Assembly: GCF_003611735.1 (NCBI RefSeq)
Contig: NZ_RAWG01000020.1
Coordinates: 1 to 54,991, forward strand
DNA from: Corallococcus sicarius
GTDB lineage: Bacteria; Myxococcota; Myxococcia; Myxococcales; Myxococcaceae
Reading direction: 5' to 3'
Length of the DNA: 54,991 bases
Shown here: one piece after another, positions 31,401-40,600 of the stretch
How positions within the stretch are numbered: position 1 is the first letter of the stretch
Layout: each line of letters begins with the position of its first letter
Translations under genes and position numbers: made by a program
Notes under the pieces: generated by a model
The model's input: the letters and a program-made list of their open reading frames with translations, nothing else
Told to the model about the DNA's origin: nothing
The model's database searches: none

Positions 31401-33905
31401 GTCGAACGGGCGGCGGGCCTCGGCGGCCAGGTGCTCCGTCACCTGGGCCTCGCTCCAGCCCTTCGCGTCGGTGGCGACGAAGTCCAGCGGCAGCTCCGCG
31501 TGTACGCGCTGCACGGGGCCGGTGGCCGCCATGACGAACGTGGTGCGCAGGGCAGGGTGGCGGGCCACCAGCGCCTCGAAGGCGCCCTTCAGGGCGTTCG
31601 CGTCCAGCCCGGCGCGCACGCGCACCGCGACGGGCACGTGGTAGGCCGCGCTCTCCGGCGCCAGCTGGTGCATGAACCACAGGGCCTGCTGGCCGCCGGA
31701 CAGGGGCGCGTCCCCCGTGGCCGAGGCCGCCGCCACCGGGCCCGACGCCTGCTCCGAGCGGGGCGCCGACAGCAGCGTCACCACGGCCTCCGCCAGCTTC
31801 GACAGCGACACGCCCTGGAGCACGTCCGACAGCGGCAGGTCGATGCCCAGCCCCGCGTCCACTGCGCTCTTGAAGTCCACCGCCATCAGCGAGTCCACGC
31901 CGTAGGCATGCAGCGGCTTCTGCACGTCCACCTGCGCGGTGGGCAGCCGCAGCACCTGCGCGGCCTGCTCCTGGAGGAACACGGCCACCATCGCGCGGCG
32001 CGCGGTGGGCTCCTGCACCACCGCCAGCATCTTCAAAAGCAGGCTGACGTCCGGGCCCACCGGCGCGGCGGGCGCCTCCGTCACGGCCTCGGGTGTCGGG
32101 GCCTGTGCCACGGGGGCCACGGGCGCGGCGAGGATGCTCTTGTGCAGCGCCTCCAGCGTGTCCGCGGTGTACTCCGCGCGGGTGGCGAAGCGCTGGATCT
32201 TCCCGCTGGACGTCTTCGGGATGGCGCCCGGCCCGAGCAGCACCACGCCCTGGGCCTGCAGGTCATGCCCGGCCGCGACGGCCTGCCGGATGCCCTGGGT
32301 CAGCGCCTCCAGGTCCACGCCGTCGCGCTCCACCGCGCGGCGGTCCACCTCCGTCACGACGATGAGGCGCTCCTCGTCGTCCTGCTCGATGGAGAACGCC
32401 GCCGTGCAGCCGGGGCGGATGGCGGGGTGGCTGGACTCCACCGTGCGCTCGATGTCCTGCGGGTAGTGGTTGCGCCCGCGGATGATGATGAGGTCCTTCA
32501 GGCGCCCGGTGACGAACAGCTCGCCGCCGTCCAGGAAGCCCAGGTCGCCCGTGCGCAGGAACGTCGTCGCATCGTCCGTGCCGGTGAGCGGCTGCTGGAA
32601 CGTGGCCTGCGTCTGCTCCGGGCGGCCCCAGTAGCCCTGGGCGATGCTCGGCCCCGCGACGCGGATCTCACCCACCTGGCCCGCGGGCAGCGGCCGGCCC
32701 GTCTCCGGGTGCGCGATGACCAGCCGCTGGTCCGTGAGGTTGCGGCCGGAGCCCACCAGCGTCTGGGCGCCCTTGTGCGTGGGCTGCGCCGCCACCACGC
32801 GGTTGTCCTTCAGCGCGCCCGCGTCCACGGTGCGCTGGATGGGCAGCTCGCGCTTGTCACCGCCGGAGGCGATGAGCGTGCCCTCCGCGAGCCCGTAGCA
32901 GGGATAGATGGCCTCCGAGCGGAAGCCCTGCGGACCGAACGCCTCCGCGAAGCGCCGGAGCGTGTCCGGCATGATGGGCTCCGCGCCGTTGAAGGCCAGG
33001 TCCCAGTGGCCCAGGTCCAGCTTCGCGCGCTCCTCCGGCGTGGACTTGCGCACGCACAGGTCGAACGCGAAGTTGGGCCCGCCGCTCGTCGTGGCCTTGT
33101 AGCGGGAGATGGCCTCCAGCCAGCGCATGGGGCGCTTCAGGAAGTCCACCGGCGAGAAGAGCGTCACCGGGAAGCCGCCGTACAGCGGCTGGAGGATGCC
33201 GCCGATGAGGCCCATGTCGTGGTACGGCGGCAGCCAGATGACGCCCTGGCTCTGCGTGGAGTGCCCGAAGCAGGAGTGGATCAGCTTCGAGTTGTGCAGC
33301 AGGTTGCCGTGCGTCAGCACCACGCCCTTGGGCGACGACGTGGAGCCGGACGTGTACTGGAGGAACACCCGCGTGTCGGTGGCCACGCCGGGGTCGCGCC
33401 AGCCTTCGGCGACCTCCGCGTCCAGCGTGTCGGTGGCAATCCAGTGCAGCTCCCGCAGCTCCGGCGCCTGCTCGAAGAGCATCTCCCCCATGCCGTAGAT
33501 GAAGTCGGTGGTGAGGGCGACGGTGGCCTGCGCGTCCTGGCTGATGGCCAGCAGGCGCGGCAGCGTGCGCGCCAGACGCATGGGGTCGGGTGGATAGATG
33601 GGGACCGCGATGACGCCCGCGTACAGACAGCCGAAGAACCCGGCGATGTAGTCCAGTCCAGGCGGATACAAGAGCAGCGCCCGCTGCCCCTGGGCACCTC
33701 GCGCCTGGAGCGCCGCCGCGATGGCGCGGGCCTTCTGGTCCAGCTCCGCGTACGTCAGGTGCGCTTCGTCCGTCTCGCCGTCCAGCAGGAACGTAAAGCC
33801 GCGCCGGTCCCCCTGGGTCTGGGCTCGGACGCGCAGCAATTCCACCAGCGTGGAAAACGAAAGGGCGGAGGCCGGGGATGGGCCGGACGACGTGCCGCTG
33901 GGCAT
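28440..33905 (-). CDS. Loading protein FAAL-ACP-C-A-PCP
   Basis: A 1821-residue protein that should start the assembly line. A fatty acyl-AMP ligase (about 15-590) shows YTSGSTSSPKGVVLTH, LPPYHDMGLIGGILQ and GRLKDLIIIRGRNHYPQDIE. An ACP follows with GVDSLMA (Ser672). The condensation domain (about 740-1170) has HHIVTDFWS from His861, with Phe where Gly is usual. The adenylation domain (about 1200-1690) has YTSGSTGQPKG and GYGLTET, but Ser1398 stands where an alpha-amino-acid domain has Asp235. The PCP has GGNSL (Ser1749). The predicted chemistry is activation of a free fatty acid as acyl-AMP, transfer to the ACP, and N-acylation of the unit held on the PCP. The start at 33905 is chosen for AGGAG seven bases upstream and because FAAL homology begins soon after. 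Confidence 0.93.
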   Translation of the reverse strand: MPSGTSSGPSPASALSFSTLVELLRVRAQTQGDRRGFTFLLDGETDEAHLTYAELDQKARAIAAALQARGAQGQRALLLYPPGLDYIAGFFGCLYAGVIAVPIYPPDPMRLARTLPRLLAISQDAQATVALTTDFIYGMGEMLFEQAPELRELHWIATDTLDAEVAEGWRDPGVATDTRVFLQYTSGSTSSPKGVVLTHGNLLHNSKLIHSCFGHSTQSQGVIWLPPYHDMGLIGGILQPLYGGFPVTLFSPVDFLKRPMRWLEAISRYKATTSGGPNFAFDLCVRKSTPEERAKLDLGHWDLAFNGAEPIMPDTLRRFAEAFGPQGFRSEAIYPCYGLAEGTLIASGGDKRELPIQRTVDAGALKDNRVVAAQPTHKGAQTLVGSGRNLTDQRLVIAHPETGRPLPAGQVGEIRVAGPSIAQGYWGRPEQTQATFQQPLTGTDDATTFLRTGDLGFLDGGELFVTGRLKDLIIIRGRNHYPQDIERTVESSHPAIRPGCTAAFSIEQDDEERLIVVTEVDRRAVERDGVDLEALTQGIRQAVAAGHDLQAQGVVLLGPGAIPKTSSGKIQRFATRAEYTADTLEALHKSILAAPVAPVAQAPTPEAVTEAPAAPVGPDVSLLLKMLAVVQEPTARRAMVAVFLQEQAAQVLRLPTAQVDVQKPLHAYGVDSLMAVDFKSAVDAGLGIDLPLSDVLQGVSLSKLAEAVVTLLSAPRSEQASGPVAAASATGDAPLSGGQQALWFMHQLAPESAAYHVPVAVRVRAGLDANALKGAFEALVARHPALRTTFVMAATGPVQRVHAELPLDFVATDAKGWSEAQVTEHLAAEARRPFDLEKGPLLRVRLVSRAAEDHALLIAMHHIVTDFWSLAVMAEELDALYPALRLGKRPTLAAPARTYADYARWQTEMLAGARGQALEKYWREQLSGTLPVLDLPTDHPRPPAQTFNGRVHTTRLDAGITAAVKSLARDHGATPNMVLQTAFQALLHRYTGQQDFTLGVVSAGRGRAELAGITGYFVNPLVVRTRPSPMLSFTDYLAQTRQTMLGALEHQDYPFSALVDRLQPVRDQSRSPLFQVMFVYQRASKLDERGLTPFALDIPGARSTVAGLPIESLVLEHGGAQFDLTLTMGEADGELVASFEYNTDLFEAGTIERMAGHLRTLLAGIAAQPRSTLARLPLLTGTEQQQLLEGWRGPRIALGDADMLPALFAAQVARTPDHVAVLFKDAQLTYRELGERSAQLAAWLKSAGVKPGDIVGLCLERSVETLVSVLAVMAAGAAYVPIDPAYPSERVAFIMADTQAQVLLTQSWLQRTLPTGTTARTLFVDQPLEGTLSTKAATPAATVRAGDLACLVYTSGSTGQPKGVMLEHGGLANLVRSFVESYAPTAKDRMLPLTSVASASFVGEILPLLCTGGALVLPTEDEILDQEKLFQLITRHTVTIVSTVPAVIAGLNARLDELPPLRLVLSGGEALVASDVEKLLATTPVVNGYGLTETTVCTTYHRMAVEDLQGHAWVPIGRPIINTDVYVLDAERNLLPVGATGELYVGGLGLARGYWNRPELTSERFIAHPFRAGERLYRTGDRARWLPDGVLTFLSRADDQVKIRGFRIELGEVEAAVRRHPAVRDAFLMAREDSPGDKRLAAYLVFSEPGADTQPVPTHTDLNAFLAEALPPYMLPSAYVPLAALPLSPNGKVDTKALPAPEGARLASAAAYAQPQSAVERSVAAIWQAVLKVDRVGLNDNFFELGGNSLLIAQAHRRLREELGADLALVDMFKFTTVSALAQHLANKGEDSGAASQKIKDEAERRRAAQARRQQTRGRGK

Positions 33906-34599
33906 GGACGCGACTCCTGGGATGCGACGGGGGCTTTCCGTGCACGGGGAGCACGGCGCTGCGGATTCAGGGGCCGGGGGCAGCTCCCGCCCGGCGAAAC
34001 AGGGGGTCAGAAGGTCGGTCTCAAGCTGCACCGACCGTGAAGGCGATGTGTCGCGCATGTATCGCCTGGCGCGCGTGTGAGCAATCCCCCCCACCCCATG
34101 AAGCACCCCCCGGCTTCGCGCACGGGCGGCAGTCGCGTTTCAGGGGCCTGGAGCAGGGTGCTGATTTCATGGTGACGGAATTCGGGGAGCGTCGGGAGGC
34201 CGCCAGACTCTTCTGCCGCGAACAGGGGAACATTCACATAACCCCCAAGGTCGGAATGCGGGGACATCCCCTGCACGCGGAACAAATCTCTGATTCACTG
34301 GAAACGTGACACATCGGATCGTGTCGCGGGAACACGCTGTGTGTGTGGGTCCACGCCTGCGGACCTGCCTGGCGTCCAGGCTTCTTCCCTCCTCACGGAC
34401 GAAGCGACTGTGAATTGCCTGTGAGAAATGGATTCCACGCATTCATCTGGAGGTGTCCTCAACGCGGAGGATAGGGGAAGCGTCCGACATGGGCGGGGCC
34501 CGCGATATCGGGCGTGGACGCTGCGGCAATTGACCGCACCGGGGACCCGGGTGGAGGGCTGCTATCTGCGAGCCCTCTCTTGCCGTCTGGAGTCGGCCG
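33906..34599. other. 694-bp divergent control region of the biosynthetic operon and the copper-protein gene
   Basis: No gene is credible here; short frames are GC-rich shadows. The part from about 34200 to 34460 is clearly more AT-rich than its surroundings, as expected for a promoter zone. It contains GGGGA-CA-TCCCC (34260-34271), an imperfect dyad CGTGACAC-N8-GTGTCGCG (34305-34328) and an overlapping GTGT-N7-ACAC (34321-34335). No convincing sigma70 or sigma54 promoter could be placed by eye for either direction. Confidence 0.6.
34305..34328. promoter_or_regulatory. Imperfect dyad, candidate operator
   Basis: CGTGACAC and GTGTCGCG are inverted repeats with one mismatch around 8 bases, in the AT-richer part of the divergent region between the NRPS-PKS operon and the YcnI-like gene. 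A regulator binding site is plausible; nothing shows which gene it would serve. Confidence 0.3.
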
Positions 34600-35316
34600 A
34601 TGAAGCTTCGCTTGGGTCCGGTGTGTCTCGTCGCGGGTTCGCTGTTCTCCACGGTCGCCTTCGCGCACGCGACGGTGGCGGGGCCGACGCCGCCGTATGC
34701 GGGCGCGTCCTTCGATGCGGACTTCACCGTGAGCCACGGATGTGACGGCGCCGACACGTACCGGGTGAAGGTGCGCATCCCGGAGGGCGTCACGGCGGTG
34801 CGTCCGGTGGACTCCACGTTTGGCAAGGCGGAGGTGGAGAAGGACGGCACCGGCAACGTGACGGCGGTGACGTGGACGAAGGCCCCGGGGGACGTGAAGC
34901 CAGCGGACTCGCACTCCTACCACTTCGGCCTGCGCGCGAAGCTGCCCTCCCGGCCCTTCGCCACGGTGTTCTTCCCCACCGAGCAGACGTGTCGCACGCC
35001 CGCGGGGGTGGAGACGACGGTGGCGTGGACGGGCACGTCCGGCGAGCACCAGCACGGCGCGGACGCGGGCACGACGCCTGTGGAGAACCCGGCCCCGTCA
35101 CTCTACGTGCTGCCCGCGCGGCTTCCGGGCTGGAACCAGTACACGGTGCAGGAGCACGTGCATGACCTCACCGTGTTCAAGGACGCGCTCATCGTCTGGT
35201 CCGGCGCGCAGGCCTACAGCTTCAACCCCGTCACGCAGGCGCTCATCGAGAAGGAGCCCGGCATGCAGCCGCTCAAGGAACTCCATCCGGGCACGGTCAT
35301 CTGGGTGAAGTACTGA
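34600..35316 (+). CDS. YcnI-like copper-binding protein (DUF1775)
   Basis: A 238-residue exported protein of the YcnI/DUF1775 family. The signal peptide ends in AFA, which exposes His as the first mature residue (HATV), the copper-liganding N-terminus typical of this family. The conserved trailing pattern of the DUF1775 fold is seen from VSHGCDG through WVKY, with a histidine-rich segment near HQHGADAG. It should act in the periplasm or cell envelope, in copper binding or delivery. A small lipoprotein gene follows 20 bp downstream, and the opposite strand then carries an MbnP/MbnH pair, so the locus as a whole looks copper-related. Confidence 0.88.
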   Translation: MKLRLGPVCLVAGSLFSTVAFAHATVAGPTPPYAGASFDADFTVSHGCDGADTYRVKVRIPEGVTAVRPVDSTFGKAEVEKDGTGNVTAVTWTKAPGDVKPADSHSYHFGLRAKLPSRPFATVFFPTEQTCRTPAGVETTVAWTGTSGEHQHGADAGTTPVENPAPSLYVLPARLPGWNQYTVQEHVHDLTVFKDALIVWSGAQAYSFNPVTQALIEKEPGMQPLKELHPGTVIWVKY

Positions 35317-35336
35317 CGCGGCCGGGGACAGCGACC

Positions 35337-35522
35337 ATGCGCCACCTACTCTTCGTGATGATTGTCGGGGTGACTGCCGCCTGTTCGGACAAGCCCCCCG
35401 TTTCACCTCCGCCCACCTCCGACGCGGGCGTGCAGGCCCCCTCTGGCGTGGAGCAGCCCGGGACGTTGGAGCGTCCCCCGGGTGACCGGCTGCCGGAGGA
35501 CCTGAAGCCGCCCGCTCGCTAG
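35337..35522 (+). CDS. Small lipoprotein of unknown function
   Basis: A 61-residue protein with a hydrophobic N-terminus and a lipobox ending VTAAC, followed by a proline-rich, low-complexity chain. No domain is recognised. It begins 20 bp after the YcnI-like gene and probably shares its transcript; the start is the only ATG that gives a signal peptide. It ends 13 bp from the convergent MbnH gene. It may be a surface-anchored partner of the copper proteins, but that is only inferred from position. Confidence 0.6.
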   Translation: MRHLLFVMIVGVTAACSDKPPVSPPPTSDAGVQAPSGVEQPGTLERPPGDRLPEDLKPPAR

Positions 35523-35535
35523 CGGCGATGGGCGC

Positions 35536-36681
35536 TCACGGCGCGGCGTTCGGATCCGCGAAGCGCGGGTCGGCCAGGAACTCCGCGTCCGTGAGCGACT
35601 CCAGGAACGCGAGGACGTCCGCCTTCTCCGCGGGCGTCAGCGTGAAGCCGCGCACGAAGGCGCTCTGCAGGGGGCTGGCCGCGCCGCCGTTCCGGGCCCG
35701 CGCGAGGCCTCCGGCCGCGTAGTGATCCAACACGTCGGAGAGCGTCACCAGGCTGCCGTCGTGCATGTAGGGCGCCGTGACGGCCACGTTGCGCAGGGAC
35801 GGGGCTCGGAAGCGCCCCATGTCGTCCGGCCGGCCCGTCAGCTCGATGAGGCCCGGGTCCGTGGCCGGGTACGCGCCCCGGCCGTCCTCGTTGTAGAGGC
35901 CCGTGTTGTGGAACGGGAGGATGGGCTCCGGGGTGGCTTCGTGCGCCGTCGCGTCCTGGAAGTTGAAGCCGGAGTGGCAGTGGTCGCACTCCATGCGCTC
36001 GGACAGGAACAGCGCCAGGCCTCGCTTGGCGGCGGGGCTCAGCGCGTCCACCACGCCGCCCTCCAGATAGCGATCATACGGAGACGTGCCGGAGAGCAGG
36101 GTCCGCTGGAAGGCCGACAGCGCCTGCGTCAGCGTGGCGAGCGACACCGGCGGGGACGCGGCGGGGAACGCCTCCGCGAAGCGCGCCGACAGCTCCGGAT
36201 CCGACCGGAGCCGCTCGAGCATCACCTCCTGCTGATCCGCGAACCCCAGCTCCACCGGCTCCTTGCCGAACAGCGGCGTCAGCGCCTGCGCCTCCAACGT
36301 GAGGAGCGCGGAGTTGGCCCATGTCAGGCTCGTCGCATACGCCACGTTGGCCAGCCCCTGCCCGTTGCGGCGGTGCGTCTGGCCCGTGCTGCCCACCGAG
36401 TGCATGCGCCCATCGGTGAAGGCCCGGGCCTGTTCGTGACAGGAGCCGCACGACTGCGTGCCGTTGAGCGACAGTCGCTTGTCGTAGAAGAGGCTCCGGC
36501 CCAGCTGGACCTTCGCCTCCGACATCGGGTTGTCCTCCGGCACGCGCGGTGTGGGGAAGCCCTTCGGCAACTTCCAGTCATACGGGGCGGGTCCGGCGGG
36601 GATGGGCGCGGGCTCTCCGCAGCCCACGGTCAGCAGCGTCACCGCCAGACGCTTCCACGGCTGCCATCGTCGTCGTGCCAC
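35536..36681 (-). CDS. mbnH: Di-heme MbnH-like enzyme (MXAN_0977 / cytochrome c peroxidase superfamily)
   Basis: A 381-residue c-type di-heme protein related to MauG and bacterial cytochrome c peroxidase. The two heme motifs are CGSCH (C78-H82) and CDHCH (C232-H236). The N-terminus is hydrophobic and ends in a cysteine (VGC at 19-21) that may be lipidated, so it should act outside the cytoplasm. Established work on MbnH shows that it oxidises a tryptophan in its partner MbnP to kynurenine. Here the MbnP gene lies directly upstream with a 12-bp gap, which supports the pairing. No methanobactin precursor or maturation genes are near, so this is the general metallo-mystery pair rather than a methanobactin operon. 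Confidence 0.9.
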   Translation of the reverse strand: MARRRWQPWKRLAVTLLTVGCGEPAPIPAGPAPYDWKLPKGFPTPRVPEDNPMSEAKVQLGRSLFYDKRLSLNGTQSCGSCHEQARAFTDGRMHSVGSTGQTHRRNGQGLANVAYATSLTWANSALLTLEAQALTPLFGKEPVELGFADQQEVMLERLRSDPELSARFAEAFPAASPPVSLATLTQALSAFQRTLLSGTSPYDRYLEGGVVDALSPAAKRGLALFLSERMECDHCHSGFNFQDATAHEATPEPILPFHNTGLYNEDGRGAYPATDPGLIELTGRPDDMGRFRAPSLRNVAVTAPYMHDGSLVTLSDVLDHYAAGGLARARNGGAASPLQSAFVRGFTLTPAEKADVLAFLESLTDAEFLADPRFADPNAAP

Positions 36682-36693
36682 GGTGGAGTGCTC

Positions 36694-37560
36694 CTATTCG
36701 ACCCGGATGAAGGACTGCGCGGTGGGGTTCGCGGCCTGCGCTCCGAACGCGAGCCCCAGGCGCTCGAAGATGGGCGCGCAGTCCACGTCGCCCTGGGACG
36801 CCATGCAGCCCACGGCCGTGTTGGGCCCGCTGGCGTTCACGTTCAGGTCGGAGCCGGCGAAGAGCGCGCCCAGGTCCATCACCAACTGGTTCGCCCCGAC
36901 GGTGAAGCCTTCCAGGTCCACCTCCGGACGGTTGTTGTACGTGCACCCCGCGGTACCGCTCGTCTGGCCCGTGGGGGGCGGCGCGCAGTCGGTGCTGCCC
37001 AGGTGCATGACGTGGGTCGGCAGGCCGGAGGTGCGGCCCTCGATGCGGGTGAAGAGGTAGCCGAACTGCCAGCTCCAGAACAGGCCCTGGTCATCCAGCG
37101 GCGGGGGCGAAGTGGTCACGTTGCGGTGATTCAACGACTCCGGCACGCCGAGCCGGAAGCGCAGGCCCGCGTAGGTGTCCGCGGGCACCGTGCCCCGGAT
37201 GGACGTGTTCATCCCCGCCGTGCCCTGGGTGCACATGCCGTCCTTGTTCGCGAAGTCCAGCAGCACCACGCCCTCGTGCTGCCACACGCCGTCGTCCGTC
37301 AGGGCGACGGGCACCTCCTGGCCGCCCGACGTCACCAGCCGCACGTCGTGGACGTAGACGCGGAAGTCCATCGGCTCGTAGGTCGTCTGCGTCGTCCCGA
37401 CGTTCGTGTAGACGCCTCCGCACTCGAAGGGCAGGAGGCCCACGCGCGCGGCGACGGGGATGTCCACCGTCAGGGTGTCAGGAGGCGTGTCCTCACCACA
37501 GCCGAGGACACCGACGAGGGCCAGCGGAACGAGGACGCGGGAGCGGAGCACGGAGGTCAT
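36694..37560 (-). CDS. mbnP: MbnP-like copper protein (metallo-mystery pair, four-Cys family)
   Basis: A 288-residue lipoprotein with a signal sequence ending LGCGED. After it come the family's cysteines in FECGGVY, DGMCTQG, GSTDCAPP, TAGCTYNN and VGCMASQGDVDCAPIF. The fold carries FRVYVHDVRLV and LLDFANKDG blocks typical of MbnP. It is the substrate and partner of the di-heme enzyme encoded next, which should convert one of its tryptophans to kynurenine to make a copper site. The start at 37560 is chosen because it opens the lipoprotein signal. It is transcribed toward MbnH, and both converge on the YcnI-like operon. Confidence 0.88.
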   Translation of the reverse strand: MTSVLRSRVLVPLALVGVLGCGEDTPPDTLTVDIPVAARVGLLPFECGGVYTNVGTTQTTYEPMDFRVYVHDVRLVTSGGQEVPVALTDDGVWQHEGVVLLDFANKDGMCTQGTAGMNTSIRGTVPADTYAGLRFRLGVPESLNHRNVTTSPPPLDDQGLFWSWQFGYLFTRIEGRTSGLPTHVMHLGSTDCAPPPTGQTSGTAGCTYNNRPEVDLEGFTVGANQLVMDLGALFAGSDLNVNASGPNTAVGCMASQGDVDCAPIFERLGLAFGAQAANPTAQSFIRVE

Positions 37561-37641
37561 GGGGCTTCCTTGAAAGGTGCTCCCGTGTAACGCACGGTCC
37601 GAGGGGACATGCCGTGGCATGTTGCCGCACCCGGGCCGGGT

Positions 37642-40600
37642 TCACGCCACCTCGCGCGCAGCGTCCAGGACCGGAACGCTGACGTCCCGGGCGCGCCGCT
37701 TCTGGATGGAGAGGAAGAGCGCCTCGTGCGTGGCGGGCGAGGGCAGCTCCACGTCGCCGCCCGGCTGCCCGAAGGCAGCCACCGCGTCGCGCAGCGCCTC
37801 CCGCACGGACAGGGCCAGCATCAGCGGGGGTTCTCCCACGGCCTTGCTGCCGTGGATGGTGCCCGCCTGCTCCGCCCGCTCCAGGAACGCCACGCGCAGG
37901 TCGATGGGCGCGTCGCTGAAGGCGGGCACCGCGTAGGTGCTGGCCGAGTGCGTGAGCAGCCGCCCCTTCGCGTCCCACTTCAGCTCCTCGCCGGTGAGCC
38001 AGCCCAGGCCCTGCACGAAGGCGCCCTCCACCTGGCCCCGGTCCACGCCGGGGTTGAGCGAGTCGCCCACGTCCTCCAGCAGGTCCGAGCGCACCACGCG
38101 CTTCATGCCCGTGTCACCGTCCACCTCCACCTCGCTCACCGCCGCGCCGTAGGCGAAGTAGAGGAAGGGCTTGCCCCGCCCCTTCACCCGGTCGTAGCCG
38201 ATGCCCGGCGTGCGGTAGTAGCCCGTGACGGACAGGCCCACGCGGTCGCGGTAGGCCTCCTCCACCACGTCCGCGAAGGGCAGCCCCTGGCCGGGCCGAG
38301 ACGCCGCCGCGATGCACCCGTCCTGGAACACCAGCGCGTCCGGGGACACCGCCTGCCCGTGCCGCTGCACGAGCATCCGCGCCGCCACCGGCGCCAGCCG
38401 CTCGCGCAGGATGATGCACGCCTCGCGCACCGCCGCGCCGTTGAGGTCCGAGCCGCTGGAGGCCGCCGTCGCGGACGTGTTGGGCACCTTGTCGGTGGCC
38501 GTCTGCGCCACGCGCACGCGGTCCGCGGACAGGCCCAATTCGCGCATGGCCACACCCTGGATTTTCGTGTGCAGCCCCTGGCCCATCTCCGTGCCGCCGT
38601 GCGACAGCAGCACGGAGCCGTCGCGGTACACGTGCACCAGCGCGCCCGCCTGGTTGAGGAAGGTGGCGGTGAAGGAGATGCCGAACTTCATCGGTGTGAT
38701 GGCGAGGCCGCGCTTGATGCGGGGGCTCTTCGCGTTGAAGTCATCCACCTGCGCGCGGCGATTCGCGAAGTCGGACGACTCCATCAGGTCGCTCCACAGC
38801 TTCGGCAGCCGGTTGTCCTCCAGCTCCTGGCCGTAGTGCGTGGTGTTGGTGTCGCCGGTGCCGTCGTAGAGGTTGCGCTGGCGCACGGCCTCCGGCGCGA
38901 GCCCCAGCACGCGCGCGATGCGGCCCAGGAGGTCCTCCATCACCAGCATGCCCTGCGGCCCGCCGAAGCCCCGGAAGGCGGTGTTGGAGACCAGGTGCGT
39001 CTTCGCCACGCGGCCGGTGTAGCGCACCGACGGCACGTAGTAGCTGTTGTCCAGGTGGAAGAGGGCCCGGTCGGTGATGGACTCGGACAGGTCCAGCGAC
39101 CAGCCGCCGTTGGACACGAGGTCCGCGCGCAGCGCGAGCAGCCGGCCCGTGGCGTCGAAGCCCACCTCCCAGTCCGCGTGGAACGGGTGGCGCTTGCCGG
39201 TGACGACCATGTCCACGTCCCGGTCCAGCATCCACTTCACCGCGCGGCCCGTGAGCACCGCGGCCAGCGCCACCAGCGCGGCGGGCGCGTTGCCTTGCGT
39301 CTCCTTGCCGCCGAAGCCGCCGCCCATGCGAGGCGCCTTCACCACGACGCGGCTGCGCGGCAGGTGCAGCACGTGCGCGATGACGGCCTGCACCTCCGAC
39401 GGGTGCTGGGTGGAGGACGTCACGGTGACGTCGCCGTCCTCGCCCGGCTCCGCGAAGGCGGCGTGCGTCTCCAGGTAGAAGTGCTCCTGGCCGCCCATCT
39501 CGAACTGGCCGCCCAGCCGGTGGGGGCTGGACGCGAGCGCGCTGTCCACGTCGCCCCGGCGGATGACGTGGGGCTCGGTGTGGTAGCTGCCCTGCGCGCG
39601 GGCTTCGTCCAGCGTGAGCACGGCCGGCAGCGGCTCGTAGTCCACGACCACCTGGCGGGCGCCCTCGCGGCAGGCCTCGGGCGTCTCTCCGACGACGAGC
39701 GCCACCACCTGGGCGTGGAAGAGGACCTCGTCCTTCGCGAGCAGCGGCTCGTCGTGGCGGATGGGCCCGGTGTCGTTCATGCCCGGGATGTCCTCCGCGA
39801 GCAGCACCTTCACCACGCCGGGCACCTTCAGCGCGGGGCTCGCGTCCCGGCGGAGGATGCGTGCGTGCGCGTGCGGGGACATCACCGGCCACACCGTCAG
39901 CATGGGGCGGCGCTGAGCGAGGTCGTCCACGTACTGCGCGCTGCCCGTCACGTGGCCCAGCGCGCTCTCGTGGCGCAGCTCCCGCCCCGTGTCCGCCGCG
40001 GGCTCTGGAGTGGACGCGGGCGCTCCGGTGACGAAGCGGGGGCGCGCGTCCAGCACGGGGCTGCGCTCGCCGGAGGCGAACTTCTCCAGGAGCGACACCA
40101 CCAGCCCGCGCCGGTAGTCCGCGCTGCCGCGCAGGTCGGTGATGGGGGAGAACTCGCTCACCAGCGTCGTGCGCACGCGGGCCACGGCTTCGACGTTCCA
40201 CGGGTGGCCCACGAGCAGGGCCTCGGTGTCGCGCGCGCGCACGGGGGTGGCCGCCACGCCGCCGTAGGCGAGCCTCGCGGTGCGCACGATGCCCAGGGGG
40301 TCCGTTTCGATGCAGAAGCCCGCCGCGACGATGCTGATGTCCAGCTCGCGGCGCTTGGACACCTTGAAGCTGTCCGCGTGGCGGGTGAGCCCGCTGTCCT
40401 TCGCGGGCGCGTGGGGGATGACGATGAAGCGGACGACCTCGTCCGGCTGGAGCGCCGTCTTGCGGTAGGCGAGGAAGAAGTCACGGAGCGCCACCGTCCG
40501 CTCCTCGCGCACGGAGGCGAGGACGAGCCGGGCGTCCAGCGCGAGCAGCACCGGCGCCAGGTCTCCAATGGGCGAGGCCGTGACGAGGTTGCCTGACAGC

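Noticed and set aside
25752-34040. A very long plus-strand open frame opposite the FAAL-NRPS and first PKS genes
   Set aside because: It is rich in Arg, His, Leu, Val and Gln with no domain, and mirrors the third-position G/C of true genes on the other strand. Similar long mirrors occur opposite other genes, such as 5807-8746, 9716-12439 and the N-terminal extension of the frame ending at 45866.
33906-34440. Short frames in the divergent control region
   Set aside because: They have no ribosome sites, overlap each other in several frames and lie in AT-richer regulatory DNA.
35513-35526. Hairpin CCGCT-CGCT-AGCGG as terminator at the lipoprotein/MbnH junction
   Set aside because: Only five pairs and no T-run; too weak to call.
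35536-37560. Methanobactin biosynthesis locus
   Set aside because: Only MbnP and MbnH homologues are present. No precursor peptide, MbnB, MbnC or transporter is seen, and the pair occurs widely without methanobactin.
37610-37630. Possible sigma54 promoter (TGGCATG followed by TTGCC) before the MbnP gene
   Set aside because: The -24-like and -12-like parts are directly adjacent instead of 4-5 bases apart, and it points the wrong way for MbnP.
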